DNA from: an uncultured Mucilaginibacter sp.
GTDB lineage: Bacteria; Bacteroidota; Bacteroidia; Sphingobacteriales; Sphingobacteriaceae
Assembly (NCBI GenBank): GCA_903864275.1
Contig: CAIPFE010000035.1
Coordinates: 88,874 to 136,253 of the forward strand
DNA length: 47,380 bases
Direction of reading: 5' to 3'
Shown here: positions 34,693 to 44,632 of the stretch, one piece after another
How positions within the stretch are numbered: the first letter of the stretch is position 1
Layout: each line of letters begins with the position of its first letter
Program-made: the position numbers and the translations under genes
Notes under the pieces: model-generated
Told to the model about the DNA's origin: nothing
What the model saw: the letters and a program-made list of their open reading frames with translations, nothing else
Databases searched by the model: none

Positions 34693-35670
34693 ATGGACGA
34701 TGACCTGTATAAAGACCTGTATGCAGAAGGCTTACTAAGCGATGAGTCGTTTGCAAAAACGATACAAAAGCACCCTTCGCTTTTTTCGGTTCACCGGGAG
34801 ATAAAAACCATTCTTTATTTAGGCGTAGCATTACTGACTGCCGGTTTGGGTACATTGATTTATCAGAATATTGACAGCATAGGCCACACCTTTGTTTTGC
34901 TGCTCATCGCGCTGATCTCGGCAGGCTGCTTTGCTTATTGTTTCAAAAACAAATTGCCTTTTAGTACCGAAAAAGTACGTTCGCCAAATTCCTCCTTCGA
35001 TTATATATTGCTTTTGGCAAGTATCAGCTTCCTGGTTTTCACAGGGTATTTACAGTATGAGTATAATGTATTTGGCAGCCACTATGGCATGGCCACGTTT
35101 ATACCCATGGTGGTTTTATTCTTCATCGCTTATTATTTCGACCATTTGGGCATACTTAGCATGGCCATTGCCAACTTAGCCGTCTGGATGGGCGTGTCGG
35201 TCACACCAAAACAATTATTATTAAACCATGACTTCGACAGTGAAAAGATCATCTATACCTATTTACTGTTAGGTGTTTTACTGATAGCTGCCGCTTACTC
35301 AACGGAGCATTTCAACTTTAAAAAGCATTTTAAATTCAGCTACCAGCATTACGGTGTACATGTGGCTTATATTTCACTATTGGCGGGTTATTTTCATTTC
35401 TACCAGTTTCCCGCAGCTCTTGTATGGATGGTAGGGATAGGCTTGCTGTCGTTTATTATTTACATGGACGCCTTCAAAAACAAATCGTTTTACTTTTTAT
35501 TGCTGGTGGTGTTGTATAGTTATGTCGCGGTAAGCAGTTTAATGGTGCGGGCATTTATTGCCATAAATGATATATCGGCGTTATATCTTATGTTGATGTA
35601 TTTCATCGGTTCGGGTATCGCTTTGATATTCCTGCTGATCAATCTTAATAAAAAACTTAAAGCAGCATGA
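34693..35670 (+). CDS. DUF2157-like integral membrane protein
   Basis: A 325-residue membrane protein. A short soluble start (MDDDLYKDLYAEGLLSDESF, about 35 residues) precedes nine or ten membrane segments from about residue 40 to 320. The layout fits the DUF2157 type, whose role is unknown. The stop codon overlaps the start of the next gene by four bases (ATGA), so the two are made together and may form a complex. Confidence 0.8.
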   Translation: MDDDLYKDLYAEGLLSDESFAKTIQKHPSLFSVHREIKTILYLGVALLTAGLGTLIYQNIDSIGHTFVLLLIALISAGCFAYCFKNKLPFSTEKVRSPNSSFDYILLLASISFLVFTGYLQYEYNVFGSHYGMATFIPMVVLFFIAYYFDHLGILSMAIANLAVWMGVSVTPKQLLLNHDFDSEKIIYTYLLLGVLLIAAAYSTEHFNFKKHFKFSYQHYGVHVAYISLLAGYFHFYQFPAALVWMVGIGLLSFIIYMDAFKNKSFYFLLLVVLYSYVAVSSLMVRAFIAINDISALYLMLMYFIGSGIALIFLLINLNKKLKAA

Positions 35671-36836
35671 TAGCTTATAATAAAACATGGTTAGCTAACC
35701 TGCGGCTGCGAGATAAACTGAAAAAGGATCTGCGACATGGTAATATCAGCGACGCAGAGTTTAAGCTGATAGCGGAAAAGTACCCGGTTGGCTTTTATTC
35801 CCCTCCCCCTTTTGTGCGTGTCGGCTTGTTCATATTAACCTGCGTAATTGTTTTTTTTGCCGATGGTTTATTGAGTTTAATGGCAGCCAGTTCAAACATC
35901 GTCGAAAAAGCCAGCTGGTTCTTTTTCCTGGGAGCGTTAAGCTACACGGCTTTGGAGCTTATGGTAAATGCCAAGTTCCACTACCGCTCGGGTGTTGACG
36001 ATGCCCTTTTATTTATTTCGATGTGTTTGTTTATTGCCGGATTCGCTATCATGGTTTCAGATTTGAATATCGGGCTGAATTATTTCCCGTTATCCGGTTC
36101 GGTTCTTCTATTGAGCTTTTTTTTAACCCTTCGTTTTGCCGACATGCTGACGACTGCCGTTTGCTGTATTTCCTTTTTTGCTTTTATATTTTTTGGCTGC
36201 GAAAAGATTGGCGCTGTTGGTTTAACCATAATTCCGTTTATCATGATGCCGGCATCGGCAGGTATTTACTGGCTTTCGCATACCAATAGTAGCAGCCCCA
36301 AATCTATTAATTACGAAAATTGCCTTATTATCGCTCAAATTGTCGCCTTGTTAACCCTATATGCAGCGGGCAATTATTATATAGTTCAAACCTTGAGCGA
36401 TGATTTGAATGGGCAGCATAAACCGATTGCGTTCGGCGCATTCTTTTGGGTATGGACCATTGCGCTGCCATTTGTTTATATATGGTTTGGCTTAAAGAAA
36501 AAAGATGTCATCCTGCTGCGCACCGGATTAATTTTAACTGCGGCTGCGGTAGCCACCTTCCGCGCTTATTACCAGTTGTTCCCAATTGATGTGATGCTTA
36601 CCCTGGCCGGTGCTGTATTACTTGGCATTGCTTACTTAGTAATGAAATACCTGAAAACACCAAAACAGGGTTTCACCTATGCCGAACCGGATGAAGCAGA
36701 CCCTATGGATCGTGTTAAAATTGAATCCCTGGTGATTGCCCAAACATTTTCCCATGCACCAACGCCTCCCGCAGATGAAGGCACAAAATTTGGTGGCGGC
36801 GATTTCGGCGGTGGGGGATCAAGCGGCAATTTTTGA
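35667..36836 (+). CDS. DUF4401-like membrane protein with Gly-rich tail
   Basis: A 389-residue membrane protein with an N-terminal soluble part (LRDKLKKDLRHGNISDAEFKL), then about ten membrane segments (about 50-330), then a soluble tail. The tail ends KFGGGDFGGGGSSGNF, similar to the Gly-rich ends of TPM-domain and DUF2207 membrane proteins. It is translationally coupled to the DUF2157-like gene upstream. Function unknown; the pair probably acts in the inner membrane. Confidence 0.8.
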   Translation: MIAYNKTWLANLRLRDKLKKDLRHGNISDAEFKLIAEKYPVGFYSPPPFVRVGLFILTCVIVFFADGLLSLMAASSNIVEKASWFFFLGALSYTALELMVNAKFHYRSGVDDALLFISMCLFIAGFAIMVSDLNIGLNYFPLSGSVLLLSFFLTLRFADMLTTAVCCISFFAFIFFGCEKIGAVGLTIIPFIMMPASAGIYWLSHTNSSSPKSINYENCLIIAQIVALLTLYAAGNYYIVQTLSDDLNGQHKPIAFGAFFWVWTIALPFVYIWFGLKKKDVILLRTGLILTAAAVATFRAYYQLFPIDVMLTLAGAVLLGIAYLVMKYLKTPKQGFTYAEPDEADPMDRVKIESLVIAQTFSHAPTPPADEGTKFGGGDFGGGGSSGNF

Positions 36837-36849
36837 TAGGTGATATTTC

Positions 36850-36877
36850 GTAGAGACGCGATGCATCGCGTCTCTAC
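36850..36877. repeat. Perfect 28-bp palindrome GTAGAGACGCGATG/CATCGCGTCTCTAC
   Basis: A perfect palindrome between two convergent genes. It is the longest copy of the family also at 26895-26916 and 28038-28064. It may act as a transcript-end hairpin for both sides, but no T-run follows. Very similar GAGACGCGAT words are dispersed in other bacterial genomes. Confidence 0.92.
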
Positions 36878-36882
36878 ACGCC

Positions 36883-39009
36883 TTAAACCACTTTATCCGG
36901 CGTTATGGGTAACTCCCGTACCCGTTTCCCGGTCGCATTATAAACGGCATTGGCTACTGCGGCTGCTACACCAATGGTTGCAATTTCGCCCATGCCTTTT
37001 GCGCCGATGGGGTTAATATATGGATCGGTTTTGTTTACAAAAAGGGCTTCGCTTTGGGGGATATCAGCTTGGATAGGCACATGATAATCGGCAAAGTTGT
37101 TATTTACCAGCCGGCCGTACCGGTGATCGATGACAGCCTCTTCCATGAGCGCCATGCCTATCCCCATAATGGTGCCGCCAATGATCTGGCTGCGGGCGGT
37201 TTTATGGCTTACCACCCGGCCGCAATCGGCAACGGAAACGGCCTTATCTATTTTTACCACACCGGTCGCAGGGTTTACCAGCACTTTAATAAAATGCACC
37301 GACCACGAATACATGGCATATTTGGCCATGTCAGGGCCGCCTTTTGAGGTGGTGGTTACATCCAGCTGGGTAAGGTTATGGTCTCTTAAAAGCTTTACAT
37401 AATCTAAATTGCCTGTGGCAGTACTGTCGAGTTGTTTGAATTTTTCTATAAGTTCTTTGCAGGCGTCATTTACTGCGGAGCCTACTGTTGAGGTTACAGA
37501 TGAACCGCCCTGTGTAGGTGAGGGCGGCAGTGACGAATCGCCAATAGTGATCCTTATTTTATCCCCGGGGATACCCATAACTTCGGATGCAATGGTAGCC
37601 ATCGCTGTGCCGGTTCCCGGTCCGATATCAGTTACTGCAGTTTGCAGCTCAAGACTGCCGTCGGCCATCATTATGGCTTTTACAGTTGCGTTGCTGCGGT
37701 AGGCGCCGAACATGCCGGCACCCATGCCATAACCGGCCAGCCAGCCGTTCTCGGTAACTGAACCCGGCTTTTGACTGCGCTTATCCCAGCCTATCCAGTC
37801 AGCGCCTAATTTATAAGCTTCGTTTAAGTATTTACTTGAATATGGCTTACCGCTGTCGGGATCTGTATCGGCGTAATTGCGCAGGCGCAGTTCAATCGGG
37901 TCAATATTCAGCGCGTATGAAAGCTCATCCATGGCCGATTCAAGGGCATAAGCGCCCGTTGCCTCGCCAGGACCGCGCATAGGGGTTGGCGTATTTACAT
38001 TTAACGGAATTATTTTATACCGCGTAATTACGTTGGGACAGGCATACATCAGTTGGCTGATATTAACCACGCCCTCGGTAAAGTTTTCATACGCAGACGT
38101 TTGTCCCGCAGCCTCGTGAACAATACTTGTTAACTTACCATCTGCGGAAGCGCCTAAACTTATTTTTTGCCAGCATTGAGGGCGATAACCTACCGCGGTG
38201 AACATATCTGCACGTCCCAAAACCAGCTTAACCGGCTTTTTCACCACCTGGGCAGCCAGTACGGCAGCAATTTCGTGCGGCCATGTACGTAGGGCTGCTC
38301 CGAATGCGCCTCCAACGAAAGGCGAGGTTACCCGTACATTTGTGGGCTCTAATTTAAACGCCTGGGCTATGTTGCGCTGGGATGCCATCACACCCTGTGA
38401 TTTTGTCCACACAGATAGTTTATCGTCGGCATCCCACCTGGCAATAGTCGCATGCAGTTCCGTAGGGTTATGCACTTCGGTTGGGAGGGTATACTCCTGC
38501 TCAATTTTAACTGCGGCGGTTTTATAGGCATCGTCCTGCCCGCGTAAATAATCTTTACGTGTAGTTATGCCGTTGGCAAGGTTGGCTTTCAGATCGGTTT
38601 GATGATCGCCTTTTACATAAGTCGCCGAAACCAGCGAAGCCGCGAATAAGGCGCGCTCAAAAGTATCGGCTACAACAATGGCAATAGGCTGCCCGTTGAA
38701 ATAGATTTGGTCGTCATAAAATAATCTCAGCGGGCCTTTAGGCGGAGGGGTGTCGCCCTGGTAACCCGGTACTTTTGGTGCATTAAAATAAGTAAGCACG
38801 GCAAGTATCCCCGGCGCTCCTTCGGCCTTTTTAGTGTCAACAGCTTTCAAAGTGCCTTTTGCAATGGTGCTGCCAACCATCACCGCATAAGTTAAACCTT
38901 TAACAGCATATTCAGCCGAATATTTGGCCCTCCCGGTCACTTTCATCCGGCCATCCACGCGGCTCATTCCTTCGGGGACGGAGGGGGTTTTCATTGTTTT
39001 GCTTTCCAT
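36883..39009 (-). CDS. paoC: Aldehyde oxidoreductase molybdopterin subunit, copy 1
   Basis: A 708-residue molybdopterin-binding subunit of the xanthine oxidase family, PaoC/YagR type. It binds the Mo cofactor and oxidises the substrate, here probably an aldehyde. Motifs are GGAFGAALRTWPHEIAA, MRGPGEATGAYALESAMDEL and the catalytic Glu675 in GAKGMGE. ATG 39009 (MESKTMKTPSV) is chosen; the in-frame start at 39069 would read the upstream repeat as protein. It is last of the five-gene operon and closer in sequence to copy 2 than to copy 3. It has no signal peptide, so export would rely on the FeS partner's Tat signal. Confidence 0.9.
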   Translation of the reverse strand: MESKTMKTPSVPEGMSRVDGRMKVTGRAKYSAEYAVKGLTYAVMVGSTIAKGTLKAVDTKKAEGAPGILAVLTYFNAPKVPGYQGDTPPPKGPLRLFYDDQIYFNGQPIAIVVADTFERALFAASLVSATYVKGDHQTDLKANLANGITTRKDYLRGQDDAYKTAAVKIEQEYTLPTEVHNPTELHATIARWDADDKLSVWTKSQGVMASQRNIAQAFKLEPTNVRVTSPFVGGAFGAALRTWPHEIAAVLAAQVVKKPVKLVLGRADMFTAVGYRPQCWQKISLGASADGKLTSIVHEAAGQTSAYENFTEGVVNISQLMYACPNVITRYKIIPLNVNTPTPMRGPGEATGAYALESAMDELSYALNIDPIELRLRNYADTDPDSGKPYSSKYLNEAYKLGADWIGWDKRSQKPGSVTENGWLAGYGMGAGMFGAYRSNATVKAIMMADGSLELQTAVTDIGPGTGTAMATIASEVMGIPGDKIRITIGDSSLPPSPTQGGSSVTSTVGSAVNDACKELIEKFKQLDSTATGNLDYVKLLRDHNLTQLDVTTTSKGGPDMAKYAMYSWSVHFIKVLVNPATGVVKIDKAVSVADCGRVVSHKTARSQIIGGTIMGIGMALMEEAVIDHRYGRLVNNNFADYHVPIQADIPQSEALFVNKTDPYINPIGAKGMGEIATIGVAAAVANAVYNATGKRVRELPITPDKVV

Positions 39010-39024
39010 AGAATGTCCATTTTT

Positions 39025-39094
39025 GTGAGTAGTGAATGGTGAGTAGTCAGTAGAAGATAAAACACTCACAATTCACTACTCACCACTCACTACA
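39025..39094. repeat. GTGAGTAGTGAATGG / CACTACTCACCACTCACTA hairpin
   Basis: Arms at 39025-39052 and 39063-39094 separate copies 1 and 2 of the molybdopterin subunit. The TAG stop of copy 2 (39090-39092) is formed by the CACTA word. Confidence 0.85.
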
Positions 39095-41225
39095 CTAATT
39101 TATCAGGCGTCACCGGCAAATCCCTTACCCGTTTCCCGGTCGCATTATATACCGCGTTGGTTACCGCGGCGGCCATGCCTATAGTAGCAATTTCAGCAAT
39201 GCCTTTTGCGCCGATGGGGTTTATATTAAGATCAGGCTTATTTACAAACAGGGCATCAATTTGCGGTATATCCGCATTAACAGGCACATGGTAATCGGCA
39301 AAATTACTATTCACCACCTTGCCATAACGGTGATCTATAACCGTTTCCTCGGTTAATGCCATGCCTATGCCCATAATGGCCCCGCCTACTACCTGGCTGC
39401 GGGCTGTTTTGGGGCTGATGATACGCCCTGAATCGGCAACACAAGTTACCTTATCCAGTCTTATAACGCCGGTTGCCGGGTTTACCATTAACTTTATAAA
39501 ATGCACGGACCATGAGTACATGGCATATTTATCAACTTCTTTCCCGGCTTGCGATGCTGTGGTTACTTCCAGTTTTGGCAGGTTATGCTGTTTTAATACC
39601 TTTACATAATCTGGTTTGTTGGTGCCTCCGTTGCCTATTAATTGCTGGAATTTTTCCTTCAGGTCATTGCAGGCCATGTAGACTGCTGAACCAACACTTG
39701 ATGTAATGGTTGAACCACCCTGCTGCGGCGCTGGCGGCAACGACGAATCGCCCAGGTCAAACTTGACCCTGTCAACAGGGATGCCCATTGTTTCCGCCCC
39801 GATGCTAACCATTGCCGTGGCCGTGCCGGGGCCAATATCACTTACTGCGGTTTGCAATATCAGGGTGCCATCGGCCATCATGGTGGCTTTTACGGTTGCA
39901 GGCTCCCTGTCGGCGCCAAATATGCCGCCGGATACGCCGTAGCCTACCAGCCAGCCATCTTTCATGACTGAACCGGGTTTCGGGCTGCGGTCGCTCCAGC
40001 CGATATTTTCAGCGCCCATTTTATAGGCTTCCCTTAAATTCTTTCCTGAAAATGGTTTGCCGCTTTCAGGGTCGGTTTCGGCGTAGTTACGCAGGCGCAG
40101 TTCGATCGGGTCGATATTAAGGGCATATGAAAGCTCGTCCATTGCCGATTCAAGCGCGAACGTGCCGGTTGCCGGGCCGGGGCCGCGCATCCATATCGGC
40201 GAACCGACATCCAGCGAAAGTATTTTATTGCTAGTTGAAACATTGGGGCAGGCGTATACCTGCCTGCTTACATCAGCAGGGCCTTCCGCAAAATCTTCGT
40301 ACGTGGATGTCTGCCCTACAGCCTGGTGACTGATGCCCACCAGTTTCCCATCCGCTGTAGCGCCAATACCTATCTTTTGCCAGGTATGCGGGCGGTAACC
40401 CACAGAAGTAAACATATCGGCCCTGGTTAAAATTAATTTAACCGGCCGCTTAACCACCTTTGCCCCGATGAGGGCCGCAATTTCGTGCGCCCAAACCTGC
40501 AGCGCGCTGCCAAATGCCCCGCCCACAAATTTGGAGTTTACCTGTACATTATCCAAGGGGATTTTAAACGTCTGTGAAATGGTGTTCTGGGTGTCTTTAA
40601 CGCCCTGCGTTTTAGTCCATACGGTTATCTTATCAGCGGCATCCCAGCGGGCAACAATGCCGTGCAGTTCCATCGGATTATGCACCTCGCTGGGCAAAGT
40701 GTATTCCTGCTCCACCTTAATTGGCGCTGATTGCCAGGCATCAACTATACTGCGTTTATATTCGCCGTCATCATGCGGGCTGACGGCGTTGGCCATATTA
40801 TCTTTTAAACTGGTGTGGTGCTTTTCAGCGACATACTGCGCCTTTACCAATGACGCGGCATAAGTTGCACGCTCAAAAGTATCAGCAACAACCAGCGCAA
40901 CGGGGTGACCGTTATATAATATCTTATCATCAAAAAAAACTTTTACAGGCCCTTTGGCATTTGGATCGGCGCTTTGATAACCCGGAGGCTTTGGGCAATT
41001 GAAATGCGTGATCGCCGCCAAAACCCCCGGCGCTGATTCCGCCATCTTGGTATCCACAGATTTAACCGTCCCTTTGGCAATAGTACTGCCCACCAAAACC
41101 CCGTACGCAATGCCCTTCACGTTAAATTCCGCCGAATACCTGGCCGCGCCGGTTACTTTTAACCGCCCGTCGACACGTTTCATCCCATCGGATGAGGAAG
41201 GCTTGTTTAGTTTGTCATTGGTCAT
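39090..41225 (-). CDS. paoC: Aldehyde oxidoreductase molybdopterin subunit, copy 2
   Basis: A 711-residue paralogue of copy 1. It has GGAFGSALQVWAHEIAA, MRGPGPATGTFALESAMDEL and GAKGIAEIA, with Glu678 as the expected catalytic base. It differs from both sisters at two usually conserved places: RGPGP instead of RGPGE, and IAE instead of xGE before the catalytic Glu. These may change substrate choice or activity. The start is uncertain because the N-terminal codons run into a tandem repeat; MTNDKLNKPSSS from 41225 is my choice, while 41267 would add more repeat-coded residues. Confidence 0.88.
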   Translation of the reverse strand: MTNDKLNKPSSSDGMKRVDGRLKVTGAARYSAEFNVKGIAYGVLVGSTIAKGTVKSVDTKMAESAPGVLAAITHFNCPKPPGYQSADPNAKGPVKVFFDDKILYNGHPVALVVADTFERATYAASLVKAQYVAEKHHTSLKDNMANAVSPHDDGEYKRSIVDAWQSAPIKVEQEYTLPSEVHNPMELHGIVARWDAADKITVWTKTQGVKDTQNTISQTFKIPLDNVQVNSKFVGGAFGSALQVWAHEIAALIGAKVVKRPVKLILTRADMFTSVGYRPHTWQKIGIGATADGKLVGISHQAVGQTSTYEDFAEGPADVSRQVYACPNVSTSNKILSLDVGSPIWMRGPGPATGTFALESAMDELSYALNIDPIELRLRNYAETDPESGKPFSGKNLREAYKMGAENIGWSDRSPKPGSVMKDGWLVGYGVSGGIFGADREPATVKATMMADGTLILQTAVSDIGPGTATAMVSIGAETMGIPVDRVKFDLGDSSLPPAPQQGGSTITSSVGSAVYMACNDLKEKFQQLIGNGGTNKPDYVKVLKQHNLPKLEVTTASQAGKEVDKYAMYSWSVHFIKLMVNPATGVIRLDKVTCVADSGRIISPKTARSQVVGGAIMGIGMALTEETVIDHRYGKVVNSNFADYHVPVNADIPQIDALFVNKPDLNINPIGAKGIAEIATIGMAAAVTNAVYNATGKRVRDLPVTPDKLV

Positions 41226-41450
41226 TTGCTTCGCGTCATTGGTCATTGGTCTTTTGCTTCGCGTCATTGGTCATTGGTCATTTGCTTCGCGTCATTGGTC
41301 ATTAGTCATTTGCTTCGCGTCATTGGTCATTGGTCATTTGCTTCGCGTCATTTGTCATTAGTCATTTGCTTCGCGTCATTGGGTCATTAGTGATGACTAT
41401 TATTTTTAACTTAATCCAACCTAATCAACTTAATCCAACTCAATCAACTA
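41215..41450. repeat. Tandem GTCATTGGTCATTTGCTTCGC array
   Basis: About six imperfect units of TCATTTGCTTCGCGTCATTGG type from 41215 to 41390, then CCAACCTAATCAACTTAATC words to 41450. The array reaches into the start of copy 2 of the molybdopterin subunit (MTNDAKQMTNDK if translated) and ends at the stop codon of copy 3. It is not a CRISPR array, as there are no unique spacers. Confidence 0.9.
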
Positions 41451-41451
41451 A

Positions 41452-43560
41452 TTAAACTATTTTATCAGGCGTAATCGGCAGATCCCGTACCCTTTTGCCG
41501 GTGGCATTAAACACGGCGTTGGCCACTGCGGCGGCGAAGCCTACTATGGCGACCTCGCCAATGCCTTTTGAGCCCATGGGGTTGGTAACCGGGTCCTTTT
41601 TGTCAATAAATACTACCTCGACCTGCGGTACATCGGCGTGTGTGGCCAAGTGGTAATCGCCGAGGTTGCTGTTTACATATTTACCATAGCGGTGATCAAG
41701 CACGCCTTCTTCCATCAGCGACATGCCGATACCCCAAACCACCCCGCCGATGATCTGGCTGCGGGCGGTTATCGGGTTAATGATCTTTCCACCATCAACT
41801 GCCGAAACTACCTTTTTTATTTTTACTTCACCGGTAGCCGGGTGCACATGCGCCTCAACAAAATGCGCGACATAAGCATGGGCCGAATATTTATTCGCTT
41901 CCTCCGAACGCGCCGATGAATGCGTAACTTCAATAAATGGGAGGTTATGGTCGTTTAATATTTTTACATAATCGGGCTTGTCGCTGGCTGTGCCGGTTAC
42001 CTGGTTAAATTTTTCTTTCAGTGCGGTACAGGCATCATAAACCGCCGAGCCAACCGACGAGGTTGTGATAGAGCCGTATTCCCCCGGCGCATTTGGCAAT
42101 GCCGAACTCCCCAGCTCGAAACTTATATTTTCAACCGGGATGTCGATGATCTCCGAAGCGATCTTCACCATAACCGTTGCGGTGCCCGGCCCCATATCGG
42201 CGGAAGCGCTCTGCAACAGCAGCATCCCGTTGGCGCCAAGCTTTGCATGTACGGTACAAGGCGCCCGGCCTGCGCCATAAGCGCCGCAGCCTAAACCATA
42301 GCCCACCATCCATCCATCCTGCATCACCGAACCTGGTTTTTGCTGGCGTTTGTCCCAACCAAAATGGGCTGCACCCTGCGTATAACATTCGTCCAGGTAC
42401 TTGCTGCTCCAGGGTAGGTTTTCTTCGGGGTCGCGCTCCGCGTAATTCTTTTTCCTGAACTCGATGGGGTCCATGTTTATGGCATGGGCCAGTTCATCTA
42501 TAGCCGACTCCAGCGCAAATACGCCCGTTGTTTCACCGGGGCCGCGGGTGTATGTTGGTACGCTCAGGTCGAGCCTCGTTAATTTATAATGCGTATCCAC
42601 GTTGGGGCATTCGTATAAAAACTTAGTGGTATCGGTTATGCCCTCGCCAAACTGCTGGTAGGTGGCTGTTTCGCCGGTAGCTTCGTGAGTAATGCCGATC
42701 AGTTTGCCGTCCGCAGAAGCGCCCATGCCAATTTTTTGCATGGCCGGCGAGCGGTAGCCCACCATGGTGAACATCTGCTCGCGGTCGATTACCACTTTAA
42801 CCGGTTTGCCGGTCATTTTCGCACCAATCAAAGCCGCCTTGGCGTAAGGCCACAGCGGCGAACCGCTCCCAAAAGCCCCGCCTATTACTTTCGAATAAAC
42901 CTGCACATTTTCGACCGGCAGCTTAAACATGGTCATAATATCGTGCTGCATGCTTTTTATGGCCTGCGCCTTGGTATAAACGGTTACCTTATCGCCGTCC
43001 CAAAAGGCAGTCACCGCAAAGGGCTCCATGGCATTATGCACATGGATGGGTGTATGGTATTCGGCCTCAATTTTTACCGGTGCATTTTGGTAGGCATTGG
43101 CTTCTCCGCGGTGATAGTCGCTGTCGTCGCCGAAAGGCTTGTAGGTGTTTTGCAGGTTGGCGTCAAGGCTGGTTTGATGCGCTTCGTTATTGTATTTTAC
43201 TTTTACCAGCGAAGCCGCATATTTGGCGCGCTCGAACGTATTGGCGATTACCAGCGCGATGGGCTGGCCGTTAAAATATATTTTGTTTTCGTTAAAAGTC
43301 TTCAGGTCATGCTCCCCATAACCGGGTACTTTGATCGCATTCTGGTACGAGATCACTGCCACCACGCCCGGCGAGCTTTCGGCGGCTTTACTGTCAACAG
43401 CCGCAATGGCGCCTTTGGCAATGGTGCTGCTGACAATTGCACCATAAACCAATCCCGGGGAGGGGTGTTCCGCGGCATACCTTATCGAGCCGGTCACTTT
43501 TAAGTGGCCGTCGACGCGCTTGAGGCCGGGGATGTCTCCGTATGATGTTTTGGTTTCCAT
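41452..43560 (-). CDS. paoC: Aldehyde oxidoreductase molybdopterin subunit, copy 3
   Basis: A 702-residue molybdopterin subunit, the most diverged of the three. Motifs are GGAFGSGSPLWPYAKAA, TRGPGETTGVFALESAIDEL and GSKGIGE with catalytic Glu669. It is nearest to the FAD subunit gene (91-base gap) and therefore may be the ancestral partner. The sequence has no signal peptide. Substrate binding residues cannot be judged from the sequence alone. Confidence 0.92.
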   Translation of the reverse strand: METKTSYGDIPGLKRVDGHLKVTGSIRYAAEHPSPGLVYGAIVSSTIAKGAIAAVDSKAAESSPGVVAVISYQNAIKVPGYGEHDLKTFNENKIYFNGQPIALVIANTFERAKYAASLVKVKYNNEAHQTSLDANLQNTYKPFGDDSDYHRGEANAYQNAPVKIEAEYHTPIHVHNAMEPFAVTAFWDGDKVTVYTKAQAIKSMQHDIMTMFKLPVENVQVYSKVIGGAFGSGSPLWPYAKAALIGAKMTGKPVKVVIDREQMFTMVGYRSPAMQKIGMGASADGKLIGITHEATGETATYQQFGEGITDTTKFLYECPNVDTHYKLTRLDLSVPTYTRGPGETTGVFALESAIDELAHAINMDPIEFRKKNYAERDPEENLPWSSKYLDECYTQGAAHFGWDKRQQKPGSVMQDGWMVGYGLGCGAYGAGRAPCTVHAKLGANGMLLLQSASADMGPGTATVMVKIASEIIDIPVENISFELGSSALPNAPGEYGSITTSSVGSAVYDACTALKEKFNQVTGTASDKPDYVKILNDHNLPFIEVTHSSARSEEANKYSAHAYVAHFVEAHVHPATGEVKIKKVVSAVDGGKIINPITARSQIIGGVVWGIGMSLMEEGVLDHRYGKYVNSNLGDYHLATHADVPQVEVVFIDKKDPVTNPMGSKGIGEVAIVGFAAAVANAVFNATGKRVRDLPITPDKIV

Positions 43561-43571
43561 TGTATTTTTTT

Positions 43572-43651
43572 TGTGAATGGTGAATAGTCAGTGGTGAGTG
43601 GTCAGTTTTGCGATCATCATTCACTACTCACTTCTCACCATTCACCACTCA

Positions 43652-43654
<3 letters not shown>
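43572..43654. repeat. GTGAATGGTGAATAG / CACTACTCACTTCTCACC hairpin
   Basis: Arms at 43572-43606 and 43619-43654 between the FAD subunit and copy 3. The TAG stop codon of the FAD subunit (43652-43654) is formed by the last CACTA word. Confidence 0.85.

Positions 43655-44628
<974 letters not shown>

Positions 44629-44632
<4 letters not shown>

Noticed and set aside
39009..39069. Extended N-terminus of molybdopterin copy 1 (MSVLSSTDYSPFTTHKNGHS)
   Set aside because: These residues are translation of the intergenic heptamer repeat; the ATG at 39009 gives the same start type as copy 3.
41215..41400. Regular repeats that could suggest a CRISPR array
   Set aside because: Units are directly tandem without unique spacers of constant length, no cas genes are present and the sequence enters a coding region.
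42685..43503. A 272-residue open frame on the + strand inside molybdopterin copy 3
   Set aside because: The sense strand encodes a well-conserved subunit, and the antisense frame is open only through codon composition.
36883..43560. Assembly duplication as the cause of three similar genes
   Set aside because: The copies differ throughout their length at protein level and have different intergenic repeats, so they are real paralogues.
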